Counted from the stretch's first letter, positions 52,816 to 63,744 are shown. The stretch is DNA of 64,000 nt from Chlorops oryzae (GCA_020466095.1 CM035808.1:56766694-56830693); one strand, 5' to 3'. The notes: generated by a model not told the origin, from the letters alone. Numbers and translations are program-made.

Positions 52816-54174
52816 ATGAGTGTCCTAAAAACTTATCATTGGAATGCTAACGGCATTCGATAACACAAGCTTGAAATTCGAAAATTTCTTGAATTACATT
52901 CAACTGACGTAATGCTCGTCAGTGAAACCTATCCCACAAGCAAAAATAATGTCACTATTAAAAATTTTACGTTTTATGGCACTCATCACCCAGATGGAAA
53001 GGCACACGGCGGAACTGGTATATTGATAAAAATCCGAATAAAACACAACCTCGTCGAGGAATTTTGCAAAAACTATGTTCAAGCAACCTCCATTTCACTG
53101 CAATATGGTAACAGCATTGTTGCCTTAAGTACAGTATACTGCCCTCCCAGGTACTCAGTTACTGAAACTCAATTCATGGAGTACTTCAAAACGCTCGGAA
53201 ACAAATTCATAGCAGCTGGGGACTATAATGGCAAGAACCCACTTTGGGGCTCAAGATTGATAAACCCCAAAGGCGGACTGTTGTGTTCACTAATTATAAA
53301 CAGTCATCAAAATGTTGACTGTATTTCAACAGGTCAACCCACTTACTGGCCGTCCAATCTACAAAAAAAAAACCGACCTCATTGATTTTGCGATCAGCAA
53401 AAACTTCGATCGCAGCGAAGTAAATGCTGAACCCATCTACGATCTTTCATCCGACCATTCCCCTGTTATAATTACAATGATGGGCTTGCCACACTCACCG
53501 AAAAGCCCGTCAGAATTGTAACAAATAAACTGGCTTAAATACAAAAAATATATAAGCTCGCATTTGAACGAGAACTCTATACTCCGAAGCGAATGTGTTA
53601 TCGATGATGCCGTAACAGAGGTAAACAATATCATGATATCGCCAGCAGTTCATGCTACCCCAAAAATAATCAGCAAACCAAAAGAACCTCGAAGATATAA
53701 TATACTTCAAGCGAGATCGAAACTCTTGTACGAGAAAAAAGGCGCCTACGAAGGGAATGGCAGCTACAACGGTCACCCACCGCGAAAATTAACTTAGGCG
53801 ACTAAGCGTCTGAGAGAAGCTCATGATAATGACCTTAAAACTTGTCTAGAAAATTGCACTCGAAATTTGAGCCCGACAGCAGAATCAAATTACTGTCTTT
53901 GGAAAGCAAATAAAAATATGAAGGCACCCAAAACAAACTTAGCACCACTGCGTACTAACACTGGAAGCTGGGCTAGAAAGGACGAAGAAAAAGCTCATGT
54001 ATTTGCTAAGTATCTCGAAAACGTTTTTAAGCCCAACCCACGCACTAACGCTTTTCAATTGCCGAAAATAAACCCTCGTTCAATCGAAAATATAGGCGGA
54101 TTTTAGCACAAGGAGATTAATACTATCATTGGCGAGCTAAACATAAAAAAGGCTCCAGGCTTGGATCTTATAAC
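52816..54174 (+). pseudogene. Jockey B ORF2: endonuclease and RT N-terminus
   Basis: From ATG at 52816: TYHWNANGIR then an in-frame TAA, LELHSTDVMLVSETYP (catalytic glutamate), GTHHPDGKAHGGTGILIKIR, STVYCPPRYSV, IAAGDYNGKNPLWGSRL (catalytic D, N), a frameshift at an A-run near 53375, DLIDFAISKNFD and DLSSDHSPVIIT (D-H). The linker follows with more breaks, then WKANKNMKAPKTNLA and VFAKYLENVFKPNP, ending KKAPGLDLIT at 54174 where the MITE begins. Close in wording to the endonuclease of Jockey A but on the opposite strand. Confidence 0.8.
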
Positions 54175-55191
54175 TAGACAGCGGATTTTATGCACTTTTT
54201 TGTTTTAAGTCAGAATGAAATAAAATTTTGAATTTGGACTTCTTGAAAGACCTATTTTTGATTTAAGACTACATATCCAAAATATGCAAAAACATATGCA
54301 AGAATATGCAAAAACATATGCAAGAATATGCAGGAATATGCAGGAATATGCAGAATAAAAACAGTATATTTTGTATATAAATTGAGATATTTTATTTTCG
54401 TTGACATTTGGAAAATAAAAAAATTGATAACATAGGCTTCGTGCGTAGTTGTCTGAGATGCCAACTTACGATTTGGAAGTATGTGGGTTCGATTCCCGCC
54501 TGGTCGCGTTTTTTTTCTTTTTTTTTATTAATTCAAAACTTCGCCTAAGCATCCAACCTTGGGAGCTTAAGTTTAACTTAAGCGGTACTTTTTAAAGCAC
54601 TCTGAAATTGATTCTGTCGCTTAAGCAACGTTGAATCATTAAAGGAGGGTTAAGTGTGCACTGTGAAACTGGGCATGAGAAAACTTTATGCTTTGGTTCA
54701 ATATGAAAACTCACATATATTTTGCACCTGACGCATATTAATTGATTGCCATCAAACTCAAAAATGCCGATTGCGTTTCATTGAGCCAATTATTTATTTG
54801 TGCTCTTTTGGAAGCAAACTTCGTTTTCGGCATCTTATACGTTCATTTAAAAATCGAAGTAAAATTATAACTTTTGATTCAAATGACAAATATTTGCAAC
54901 GGTTTTGCATTTGCCTACTAGATCAGCAGTTGTATTTCGCGTAAGACAAGTCGAAAGCCATTACTTCATAAGGTTTTTTTCGTGCATATTAGTGCATATA
55001 CGTGCATATTCCTGCATATTTTTGCATATTGGAAATATGCAAGAATATGCAAGAATATGCATTTATGCAAAATATGCAAAATGAAATAGGGCTCATTTGC
55101 AATATTTTCTTATGAAACGAATTTGTGTGCAAACAAAATTTAAATCCGATCATCTATTAAAGATATGCATTTGCATATTATCCGCTGTCTA
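54175..55191. mobile_element. hAT-like MITE inside Jockey B RT
   Basis: TAGACAGCGGAT at 54175 is mirrored by ATCCGCTGTCTA ending at 55191; CTTATAAC flanks both ends (54167-54174, 55192-55199), a perfect 8-bp duplication. Many AATATGCA(A/G) words crowd both subterminal regions (54275-54350, and as complements and direct copies 54985-55085), as in hAT transposase-binding arrays. Contains a tRNA-like unit. 1017 bp, no transposase. Confidence 0.85.
54434..54520 (+). repeat. tRNA-derived (SINE-like) unit 2
   Basis: TCGTGCGTAGTTGTCTGAGA holds an A-box-like sequence and GGTTCGATTCC at 54486-54496 is a perfect B box; a T-run follows at 54509. It is related in order and spacing to the unit at 43313, also inside a MITE. 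Confidence 0.55.
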
Positions 55192-56163
55192 CTTATAACC
55201 CCACAGATGGTGCAACAACTCCCCACTGTAGCAGCAAGGTTAATCCTCTTCAAACTCAACGCAATATTGAGACTAGGATATTACCCTAGACCATGGAAAA
55301 TTTCGAACATAATTATGATCTCTAATCCAGGAAAAGATCTATCACTCCCATCATCATATCGGCCAATTAGCTTGCTGCTAGTACTCTCAAGCCTTTGATA
55401 AAGTATGGCACTCTGGTTTAAGGTTTAAAATTAAACATACCCTTCCCGAAAACACGCACAAAGTCTTTCAATCGTACCTCCCTGAAAGGAAGTTCAAAAT
55501 TAAATATGGAACACACACGACAAATGAATTTGACATTTCAGCAGGTGTACCTCAAGGTAGTGTCCTAGGGCCACTGCTATACCTGAATTACACAGCTGAC
55601 CTGCCTGTATCCCCAGAACTCTTCACATCTACATTTTCAGATGACACAGCAATTTTCTACGCACTTAGCGACCCTCTCGTCGCCTCTCGAGTTCTTAATA
55701 ATCATCTTCATACTGTTTAAGACTGGCTTGCGAGCTGGAGAATAAAAGCAAATGCACCCACTTAACTTTCGCGCTGCGTCGCGAGACATGCCCCCCAATT
55801 ATGCTTAATAACACACGAGTTCCACAGGCCAATGAAGTGAGATATCTAGGCATTCACTTAGATTGCCGACTCGCATAGTGCACGCATATTTAGGCAAAAC
55901 GCACCCAAATGAAACTGAGCGCTCAAAAACTGCACTGGCTACTCAACAGTGAGTCAAGATTGCGACTCGAACACAAAGTGCTTCTTTATAACGCATCACT
56001 TAAGCCTATATGGACTTATGGCTCCCAGCTCTGGGGAAAAGCGAGTAATTCTATAATAGACATTATACAACGCTCACAGTCTAAAATCCTTATCACTGAT
56101 GCTCCATGGTTCGTTAAGAACGAAAACATACACAAGAACCTTTGTATCCCGATGGTCAAAAAC
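55192..56163 (+). pseudogene. Jockey B ORF2: RT palm and C-terminus
   Basis: Resumes with LITPQMVQQLPTVAARL (the first residues are coded by the duplicated CTTATAAC), LRLGYYPRPWKISNIIMI, SYRPISLLLVLS, then a deletion of the stretch up to AFDKVWHSGLRFKI. GVPQGSVLGPLLYLNY and FTSTFSDDTAIFYA follow; the catalytic box reads FSDD instead of F/Y-A-D-D, keeping both aspartates. Later frame breaks, then SAQKLHWLLNSESRLRLEHK, WTYGSQLWGKA and DAPWFVKNENIHKNL, ending at 56166. Inactive. Confidence 0.8.
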
Positions 56164-56702
56164 TAACTTATTTTATTAAATCGCAAATACTGCACTCGGT
56201 TGTCTCAACATCTGAACTCATAAGCCAAAAATTTTTTACTAACAAACAGCTACACACGGCTTAAGAGGCGTGACCTGCCTTTTCTCTATCAGCACTAATT
56301 CTCCTATTATCCTTTGTAACAGCCTTTGAGCAATTAACCACACTTAATATATACAGTGGAACCTCGATTATCCGGCATGCACCGGACCAAGCAGTGCGCC
56401 GGATAATGAAAACGCCGGTTAATCGAGTAAGGTGGCTCACTACCAGATGTTGATGGAGTTTGTGATTGCGACATTTTTATTGATAATTTACTCGTTGCAA
56501 TAGATAGATTCAAACTGAAAATAAAAATCTGTTCGCACTTGTCACGAGCGAGAAAATGTGCTGTTTCAATTTGAAACGCTACTTGTGCAGTCGCACACTC
56601 AATAAACATCATAGCAATCAAAACTGAACAAAACAAATTCCGATGAATCAGAGAAATAAACATAAACAAATTGAATTGTGCGATCGGCATGTTTATTCAA
56701 TG

Positions 56703-57461
56703 TGTTGTGAGTCTCTCCCAAACTCACATGTGGTCACCTTAAACCGAGAGCAAAAGGCAGTGACCTGCATTTATGAATTTCTACTTCAAGGTGATTCCAT
56801 GCTACTCAAAAGCACTGTCCAGCGTAAATTGCTGACAAATGCAAACATGCAGTTCGGCCGCTGGTAACAACAACAACACCGGCACAGTATAAGCACGATT
56901 GACAAACATCAGCACTACAAAAGCAAATGCACAATTGCAATTCGATCGCTGGCAACAACAAAAACAACTCCACTAAGTGAACGGAAGTAAAGGCAACAAC
57001 AACAGTATGGCAATGTTGGTACAATTGCAGGTGAAGGTCGCGGTCAAGATTATGCAATATGTTCTGGAAGAATCGACGACGATCGCGGATCATGGGAATA
57101 TTCAATATTGTAAGATCAGCAATATTGATCTATAAAAACGGAGCTTCGACGACTGGAAGCGGAGACTCAATCTGAGACTCAACTTAGACTTCTTTTGCGA
57201 GCGTACTCACCCACGGGCCACGACGTCGGAAGCATAGGGCAGTTTCAAGTTAGGATAAGTAATTCTGTTTAGACCTAAGGATTCCAACATTAAATAAAAG
57301 GATTAAACCTTAGATACAATCTTTTATTTAAAAGGAAATATAGGGACTATTATACGCTCGACACTGTCTGAGCGCTTGGTCTCCTATACCTCAGCATTGG
57401 AATAAAGGAACGTTTATACGCTCGACCCCGTCTGAGCGCTTCACTTCCTTAGATCCCAACA
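56703..57461 (+). repeat. 5' LTR
   Basis: 759 bp, TGTTGTGAGTCTCTCCC at the start, ATCCCAACA at the end. Has an internal AATAAAAGG signal near 57292 and a repeated TTTATACGCTCGAC / TTATACGCTCGAC phrase. Differs from the 3' LTR at about 57295 and 57400. Confidence 0.9.
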
Positions 57462-57466
57462 TTATT

Positions 57467-57484
57467 TGGCGCAGCCGGTATTCG
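57467..57484 (+). other. Primer-binding site
   Basis: TGGCGCAGCCGGTATTC, five bases after the 5' LTR. It resembles the TGGCGCAGTCGGTAG priming site, complementary to tRNA-Ser, used by several fly Gypsy-group elements. This supports a Gypsy-type ancestor. Confidence 0.6.
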
Positions 57485-58239
57485 ACTGACTTTCAGTTGG
57501 ATGAGAACTCAGTTTCCTCAAAGTTATGAACAAAATTATATTGATCGCTATGCAGCTTGGCGCATTTTGCTAAGTTGGAATTGTGTCAATTTTAATTAGC
57601 GACTAGTTGCTACCACAGGGCAAAAAAGCTTATTATGCTGCATGCGAGATTGTAAGTTTTGAGCAAAGATTATATTGTCAAGGATATCTTGCCAATGTAT
57701 CTGGGCAAAAAAGCTTAGAAGAGATATTGAAACATAATTTAATATTCAAAGTGTACATACATGAACGGCTATAAACGAATTTCGCCTGTGATTGGAATTG
57801 TGTCAATTTTAATTAGCGACTAGTTGCTACCAAAAACAGCCGATCAATTCATTAGCACGATTGTATGGTAAAACACAGGTCAATATTTTTTAACGCAAGT
57901 AAATATTTTTTTTGAATCCTGGCGTCTGGGCAGAATTATTGAAATAATATTTGTTTTACAAGAATCGACGGTAGCAGTTACCAAGCACAAGAAAATTAAA
58001 TCAACGATTACACCAAGCAATGTGGCGCAGAATAAATAAAATTAAAATGTTTTTCAAAAGTTCCCAGGAAATCAACACATCAATCAACACATTCAACATT
58101 CCAGAAGGAAAGAATAAATAAAACGAAAATGGTAAGTAAAAATTTTTATTCGATTTAATTGCTCGGAGTCCTGTCTGATAGAACAATCCTTATTAATTCG
58201 AAACGGGAAATGAACTAAACGCCTACAACACATAAAAAA
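57485..58239 (+). other. Leader region with internal direct repeat
   Basis: A 41-bp sequence from TTGGAATTGTGTCAATTTTA to GACTAGTTGCTACCA is present exactly at 57575-57615 and 57792-57832. GGGCAAAAAAGCTTA also occurs twice (57619 and 57703). No ORF above 60 codons on the plus strand. May hold packaging signals or a spliced leader. Confidence 0.6.
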
Positions 58240-58863
58240 ATGTCTCCGATTAATTTAACAAAGTTAGCAATAGCAAAGGATTTGGAGGATCATGCAGTAA
58301 ATTTTAGAAGAGGTTATACTAATAAATTTTTAGATAAAACACCCTTACTAGAAAATCAACAAATTCGTTGTTCCTTTTGCAAGATTGAAGGTCACTCTTG
58401 GGATTTCTGCTTAAAAAGAAAATATTTTTATTGCACAAGTTGTGACCAGTATGGTCATGAATATAGCGTACGGTGCAATATGAGGACCACAAGCCAAATT
58501 TTGAAATCATGTACTTATTGCGGAAGAAATGGGCACTTAGAGATCACGTGTTTCAGTAAGATGAGAACTTTTTTTTGTAAAATTTGTCGAATTAATGGTC
58601 ACAAGAGTAACATATTTTGCACACGAAAAAAGAAGAAGAATATTACGGAAGCAAGGCAGTTCCAGAATGGGGCACAACCTAATAGAGGAGAAAGACGAAA
58701 CAGGGAAAATCATATTTATAAATTTATGGCAAACAATTTTGATTCAAATAGCACAAGAATTTTTAATTTGTACAATCAGGAAAACCCCCAGCGGCCCGGT
58801 CTTGGCCGACAGACCGGAATGCCCAGACAGAGCGAGCATATCAAGGGCCAAATCAAAGTCTAA
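58240..58863 (+). CDS. Four-knuckle CCHC zinc protein of the LTR element
   Basis: 207 codons from ATG at 58240. Four CCHC knuckles are packed between residues 44 and 127: C44-C47-H52-C57, C65-C68-H73-C79, C91-C94-H99-C104 and C113-C116-H121-C127, the second and fourth with five instead of four residues before the last Cys. A basic run (RKKKKNIT) and an Arg/Asn/Gln-rich tail follow. Such knuckles bind single-stranded nucleic acid in Gag nucleocapsids, but the capsid-type helices expected upstream are missing; only 43 residues precede the first knuckle. Coding text for a capsid may be spliced in from elsewhere or lost. The next frame overlaps its end (-1 relative). Function inferred. Confidence 0.7.
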   Translation: MSPINLTKLAIAKDLEDHAVNFRRGYTNKFLDKTPLLENQQIRCSFCKIEGHSWDFCLKRKYFYCTSCDQYGHEYSVRCNMRTTSQILKSCTYCGRNGHLEITCFSKMRTFFCKICRINGHKSNIFCTRKKKKNITEARQFQNGAQPNRGERRNRENHIYKFMANNFDSNSTRIFNLYNQENPQRPGLGRQTGMPRQSEHIKGQIKV

Positions 58864-59177
58864 ATTTGAAAACAACAAAAGAAAAATCAAAAAATTATAT
58901 AGAATTAGAGGAATTAGACATAAATAGGATTTTTTTAGATGATGTTGACGAAAAAACGATCAGTATAAATTTAAATTGTAATAAATCAGAGAAAAAAAGA
59001 ATAACGAGTTCAAGAATCTTGAGTAAAAAAGAACTTTTATTAAAGAAAAATCAAAAGCGAAGAGTGCATTTTAACGAGAATGTGAGTTTTCATTTTTACG
59101 AGAGTTCAATGCCAATTGTAAATGCAGAATCAGAAAAAACTGGAATGGCTAAAAGAACGAAAGAAGCACCCCTGTAG
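58863..59177 (+). CDS. Basic linking frame between zinc and protease ORFs
   Basis: About 104 codons in the -1 frame relative to the zinc ORF, open upstream into it and overlapping the start of the protease ORF. No ATG at its beginning (the first candidate codon is TTG at 58866), so expression by frameshifting is likely if it is used. It is Lys/Glu-rich (KEKSKNYIELEELDIN, KKELLLKKNQKRR). No domain recognised. Confidence 0.45.
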   Translation, partial: NLKTTKEKSKNYIELEELDINRIFLDDVDEKTISINLNCNKSEKKRITSSRILSKKELLLKKNQKRRVHFNENVSFHFYESSMPIVNAESEKTGMAKRTKEAPL

Positions 59178-60210
59178 GAACCTGATTCGAAATAATCCCA
59201 AATCCTTTAATACACAATGTTCAGGCTTAGTGTCAGACGACGCGTTTATAGTATTTCCTAATCGACAAGCTATAAACGATGAGGTAACTCTGTTAGTGGA
59301 CACTGGAGCTGACACTAGTTTAATTAAATGGGAAGCGTTAAAAAATGTACATAACATTTATGAATCGGAAGCCAAGAGTTTAGTGGGAGCCTTCGGAGGC
59401 ACCGTTTGGAGTAAAGGAATTATAGACAGTGGTCATACAAATAATGAAGAGTTGAATTTTAAGTTTCACGTTTTACCAAAGGGAAGTAAAATTCCGGGAG
59501 ATGGACTATTAGGCAGAGATGGGCTCTGGAATAAATCAGTCATAGATACCATAGATAAAGAAATTAAATTTTTCAAAAATGGCAGAGAAATTGCTTCACT
59601 ACCACTTGTTAGTTCCACTTATAGCAGTCGGGTTTGTACTATTAAACCAGTCACGATCCGTGCTAGGACAGCAAAGGCAGTAGAAATATGCGCAGAGAAA
59701 TATTCCGGAGAAATCGTTAATGATAAAAAGGGACTATCTAGCGGTGGGGATGTTGTGAATAAAAAGTCGAATGTATTGGAGTACGAGTTCGACGAGGAGT
59801 TCGAGGGTTATTTTTGTGGTAAAAATAGTAATAAAGAAGTTGAATTCGACAAGGAGGTCGAGAATAATTCTTGTGGTACTAGAAGAGATGGTACTAATAG
59901 TAATAAAGAAGTATGTGAAGATATTTTGAAAGGAAACCCACCAGATAGAGATAGAAATCCCGATGAGAAGGTATCAATTGAAAAAGTAAACCTAAATGAA
60001 GAATCAGAGGTTAGAGAGCTGACGTTGTACGAGTATTTCAAAAGTCCGAATGTAATGCAAAGATCAATTCAAAAGTTTTTTTCCATGGTAAAAGAATCTT
60101 TTATCAAACAAAGCAAATCTAAATTAAAATTCTTGCAAATTAAGATAAAACATACAAGAGATTTAAAAGATCTAGACAAATTTTTCGCCCAGAACTATAA
60201 TGTGCCGTAG
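59122..60210 (+). CDS. Retroviral-type aspartic protease ORF of the LTR element
   Basis: 362 codons. The protease fold is marked by LLVDTGADTSLIKW (catalytic D60-T-G), a flap-like GAFGGTVWSKGII and GDGLLGRDGLWNKS (the I/L-L-G-R-D motif at 128-133). It follows Q-C-S-G... as in Gypsy polyproteins. Beyond residue about 190 the RT that normally follows is replaced by an acidic, repetitive tail in which a unit resembling EFD-E-E...CG..NSNKEV occurs twice, ending FAQNYNVP-stop. It could mature its own Gag-like protein. It is in the same frame as the zinc ORF, separated by one stop. Confidence 0.75.
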   Translation: MQNQKKLEWLKERKKHPCRNLIRNNPKSFNTQCSGLVSDDAFIVFPNRQAINDEVTLLVDTGADTSLIKWEALKNVHNIYESEAKSLVGAFGGTVWSKGIIDSGHTNNEELNFKFHVLPKGSKIPGDGLLGRDGLWNKSVIDTIDKEIKFFKNGREIASLPLVSSTYSSRVCTIKPVTIRARTAKAVEICAEKYSGEIVNDKKGLSSGGDVVNKKSNVLEYEFDEEFEGYFCGKNSNKEVEFDKEVENNSCGTRRDGTNSNKEVCEDILKGNPPDRDRNPDEKVSIEKVNLNEESEVRELTLYEYFKSPNVMQRSIQKFFSMVKESFIKQSKSKLKFLQIKIKHTRDLKDLDKFFAQNYNVP

Positions 60211-61275
60211 ATTTATTAAAATTCAAAATACTGTCCCAAAACATAGGTTCTTCTTGACTAAAACGAGACTTGAATGTTTTTATATTTAATCATTATTGTC
60301 AAAAAAAAAAAAAATAAAAAAATAAATAAATAAAAAAATTCTTTTTAATATCGCTTATTGCGATATCTACATAAGGAATAGCGACGAAAAACAAATGGTT
60401 TAAGAAATTTTCGGAATATAGTTAAAAACAAAACTTGTTTTTAAAATATTAAACATACGAATTTTAAAGTTTTTGCAACACCAGTTTAATCTCATTTTGT
60501 AAATGTAACTTTATGGGTAAAGACCATTATGCCTTTGAAAGAACCAGGAGGGACTCAGGGCACATAATCTGTATTTTTATTATTTTTTAGGTTAACCAAG
60601 GAATCCGACCACAAAAGCGATATCGAGCCGGTAGAGCAAGCAAAGCAAAATAAATTGGTAAATATAAACAAGTATATACAAATATTCACAAAATATTTTT
60701 ATATACTCAAAAATGTTTAATTCAAAATCAATACCTTGAAAGCATAGGTATTTTTGCGCTTATAACACTTTTTACTGTTTGGACGAAAAGAATATGAAAA
60801 AAAAAAAAAAAAATTTTTTTTGAGAAAATAACATAAGTACATATAAAAAAAAAAAGATTATAATTAAATTCGTAAAAAACACAAATATGGTAATACTTGA
60901 AAAAAAAAAAAAAAAAAAATATTCAAAATAATACAACAGACACTAATTTAAAACTAAAATCAATTAATTAAAACTTCATTCAATAAAAAATCAAACCATG
61001 TTAAAAATTTTAGAATAAAAAGAATGGAGGAAAAATTTTTAACTAAAAGAGAATGTTAAAACAAAAAATTATTAAGAAAAAGAAAAGCAGCTTATATATG
61101 TAAAATAGAATAGAAAATAAAATTAAAAAAAAAAAATATATATATTATATATAAATAAATAAATAAAAACTACGAGAAAAAGTAAATTACAAATTTTTAT
61201 CAATTTTTAATTACGGTGACGGGTACATCATAAGAAAACAATATATGTATTATTAACTGTGAAAAAAAACGGTAG

Positions 61276-61306
<31 letters not shown>

Positions 61307-62707
61307 TAATCACAGACAAAAACCTCAAAGTATAGGTACCTAACAAAACTTTTGTTTTTGAAACTCTTATAAACATAGTACAATTTAAGAAAAATAATAG
61401 AAAAAAAAGAATTATAAAAGAAAATATGAAATTGAACAATAAAAAGTAAATGTTAAGAAAAAATAAACAATAAATAAAGTATACATGATTGTTAAACAAG
61501 CTGCAAGAAAATGAATTCAAAACATTATATAGATAATTAGAAAGTATACTATGAAACAAATTTTATTTAAGCCCAAAGAATGGGCTGGATACGCACTATC
61601 AAAACAGCGGGAGTATCACTTAAAGAACAGCAGTGGTATACCCCAAACACGCATAGACATAAATTTCACGATTCATCATTTGCAGCTATGGGCACGGAAG
61701 CTGTTTCGGAGCCGCGCTCTCTCACTCATGTATACGTACACAAAAACGGAAAAGCAAGCAGAGTAATGAAAATTGATTCAGTCTGACTAAAAACTCGAAG
61801 CAAGTCAGACGTGTGCCGCATCGCGCGAATAGAGAGGATATAAATAGACGAAAAAGTACATTGTAGAAAAGCGAATTGAAAATTTTTTGACTGCGTTTGT
61901 TGCTCATACCGCTTCATTTATGCGCGTTAATTTAAAGAAATATTGTAATATTACACGTTTTTAACACGTTTTTTTTTTCAATATTTAATGGTTTATATAA
62001 AAAAACAAATACAGACATTTATTGACGGACCAACATTTGGAAAACCTATTAAGAATAAAAACTTCTACTGCAAATATTGATTTCGATGAGATTATAAGGT
62101 TTTCAAAACCATCCAAATGTTTCAAAAACAACCAAAAGCCTTTTCCTGTTACAGTTATGAAAAAAGCAAATCTGTTTTATAAATTTTTATTTCACGCAAA
62201 ATATTTTTCCCAGTGCCACGCATACAAATATGCACGCAAAACAACAATGTAGTGGTGCCCATACCTGATCATTTGCCTAAAAACAACGTCTTCACCAGCA
62301 TTAGGCAAACATCTAAAACTCTTAACAACCATTAAAAGACAATCACCTTCAACGCTTCAACATTGTCTCCTTTGAATCATGAAGCAACCGAGCAACAGTA
62401 ACGATGCATACTGTACACATCATATGTTAACATTTTTCGTTCATTCATATCGTATGCAACTAATACGCGACTTCATTAAGAAGGGGAGAGGAGGGAGTCA
62501 AGGTTGTCCCTCAATTAAAAGTTCTGAACAACCTGCCTGCATTATTTTTTCTTCAAACAACGTCTATGTGATAACAACTTTCAACAGCAACATTAACATG
62601 AAAATCTTCTAGTAAAATCTCAACCGCCGCAGTTTAATCAAACTGATGCATGACAAAAAAACATCCAGTTCGGAGTTTTCTATCGTCGCCTTGTTGCAAC
62701 TTTCTTC
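60211..62707 (+). other. A/T-rich non-coding interior of the LTR element
   Basis: 2.5 kb with many poly-A runs. Short frames (for example 61551-61766 and 62022-62252) have no domain. There is no trace of RT, RNase H, integrase or envelope motifs on either strand. Confidence 0.6.
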
Positions 62708-62720
62708 AAAGGGGGAGGGA
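62708..62720 (+). other. Polypurine tract
   Basis: AAAGGGGGAGGGA ends exactly at the start of the 3' LTR, the normal plus-strand priming site. Confidence 0.8.
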
Positions 62721-63479
62721 TGTTGTGAGTCTCTCCCAAACTCACATGTGGTCACCTTAAACCGAGAGCAAAAGGCAGTGACCTGCATTTATGAATTTCT
62801 ACTTCAAGGTGATTCCATGCTACTCAAAAGCACTGTCCAGCGTAAATTGCTGACAAATGCAAACATGCAGTTCGGCCGCTGGTAACAACAACAACACCGG
62901 CACAGTATAAGCACGATTGACAAACATCAGCACTACAAAAGCAAATGCACAATTGCAATTCGATCGCTGGCAACAACAAAAACAACTCCACTAAGTGAAC
63001 GGAAGTAAAGGCAACAACAACAGTATGGCAATGTTGGTACAATTGCAGGTGAAGGTCGCGGTCAAGATTATGCAATATGTTCTGGAAGAATCGACGACGA
63101 TCGCGGATCATGGGAATATTCAATATTGTAAGATCAGCAATATTGATCTATAAAAACGGAGCTTCGACGACTGGAAGCGGAGACTCAATCTGAGACTCAA
63201 CTTAGACTTCTTTTGCGAGCGTACTCACCCACGGGCCACGACGTCGGAAGCATAGGGCAGTTTCAAGTTAGGATAAGTAATTCTGTTTAGACCTAAGGAT
63301 TCCAACATTAAATCAAAGGATTAAACCTTAGATACAATCTTTTATTTAAAAGGAAATATAGGGACTATTATACGCTCGACACTGTCTGAGCGCTTGGTCT
63401 CCTATACCTCAGCATTAGAATAAAGGAACGTTTATACGCTCGACCCCGTCTGAGCGCTTCACTTCCTTAGATCCCAACA
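62721..63479 (+). repeat. 3' LTR
   Basis: 759 bp, nearly identical to 56703-57461. Followed by AATG, which also precedes the 5' LTR. Confidence 0.9.
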
Positions 63480-63744
63480 AATGCACAGAATCGAAGTGTG
63501 CACAGTTTTGTATAGCAACAGTGACAGCGACGGCTGTAATAGCGTGAAATATGGGAAATTCGAAAAAAAATTGAGCCGTCAGCGCGTTGGTTAACCGAGA
63601 CGCCGGTTAATCGAGAGCCGGATAATCGATGTTCCACTGTATAAATTTTTTTTTTATTCTTATATTCTAGTATTAAGATTTTTTCACGTATTGTTAGTTC
63701 ATAAGTTTTTGAAGATAGAATAATAAAAATTTGGAGTGGATCCT

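Larger units (their letters stand above)
51017..56351 (+). mobile_element. Jockey-clade element B
   Basis: Plus-strand ORF1 and ORF2 (endonuclease, RT) in normal order, interrupted by a hAT-like MITE in ORF2 and, in the 3' UTR, by the pogo-like element that starts at 56354. The sequence after the pogo-like right end (63642 to about 63730, ending in AATAATAAAAATTT) may be the rest of the 3' UTR and tail. Confidence 0.75.
56703..63479 (+). mobile_element. Young RT-less LTR retroelement with zinc-knuckle and protease ORFs
   Basis: Two 759-bp LTRs (TGTTG...CAACA) flank a 5.26-kb interior with a primer-binding site, polypurine tract and AATG target duplication (56699-56702 and 63480-63483). I noted only two differences between the LTRs, so insertion is recent. 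The interior encodes a four-knuckle CCHC protein, a linking frame, and an aspartic protease, but no RT, RNase H or integrase; 60211-62700 is A/T-rich and non-coding. It must rely on another element's enzymes. Confidence 0.8.
56354..63639. mobile_element. pogo/Tigger-like non-autonomous element, enlarged by a nested LTR element
   Basis: CAGTGGAACCTCGATTATCC at 56354 and its near-complement GGATAATCGATGTTCCACTG ending at 63639, flanked by TA (56352-56353, 63640-63641). The CAGT start, TA duplication and the GCCGGTTAATCGAG / GCCGGTTAATCGAGAGCC subterminal words suit the pogo group. The original element, outside the LTR retroelement, is only about 500 bp and has no transposase. Confidence 0.75.

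Noticed and set aside
61200..61559. Minus-strand frame of 119 codons, very hydrophobic, possible membrane protein or envelope
   Set aside because: It is the complement of long A-runs (Phe/Leu/Ile-rich by composition), lies antisense in the LTR element interior, and has no signal or Cys pattern.
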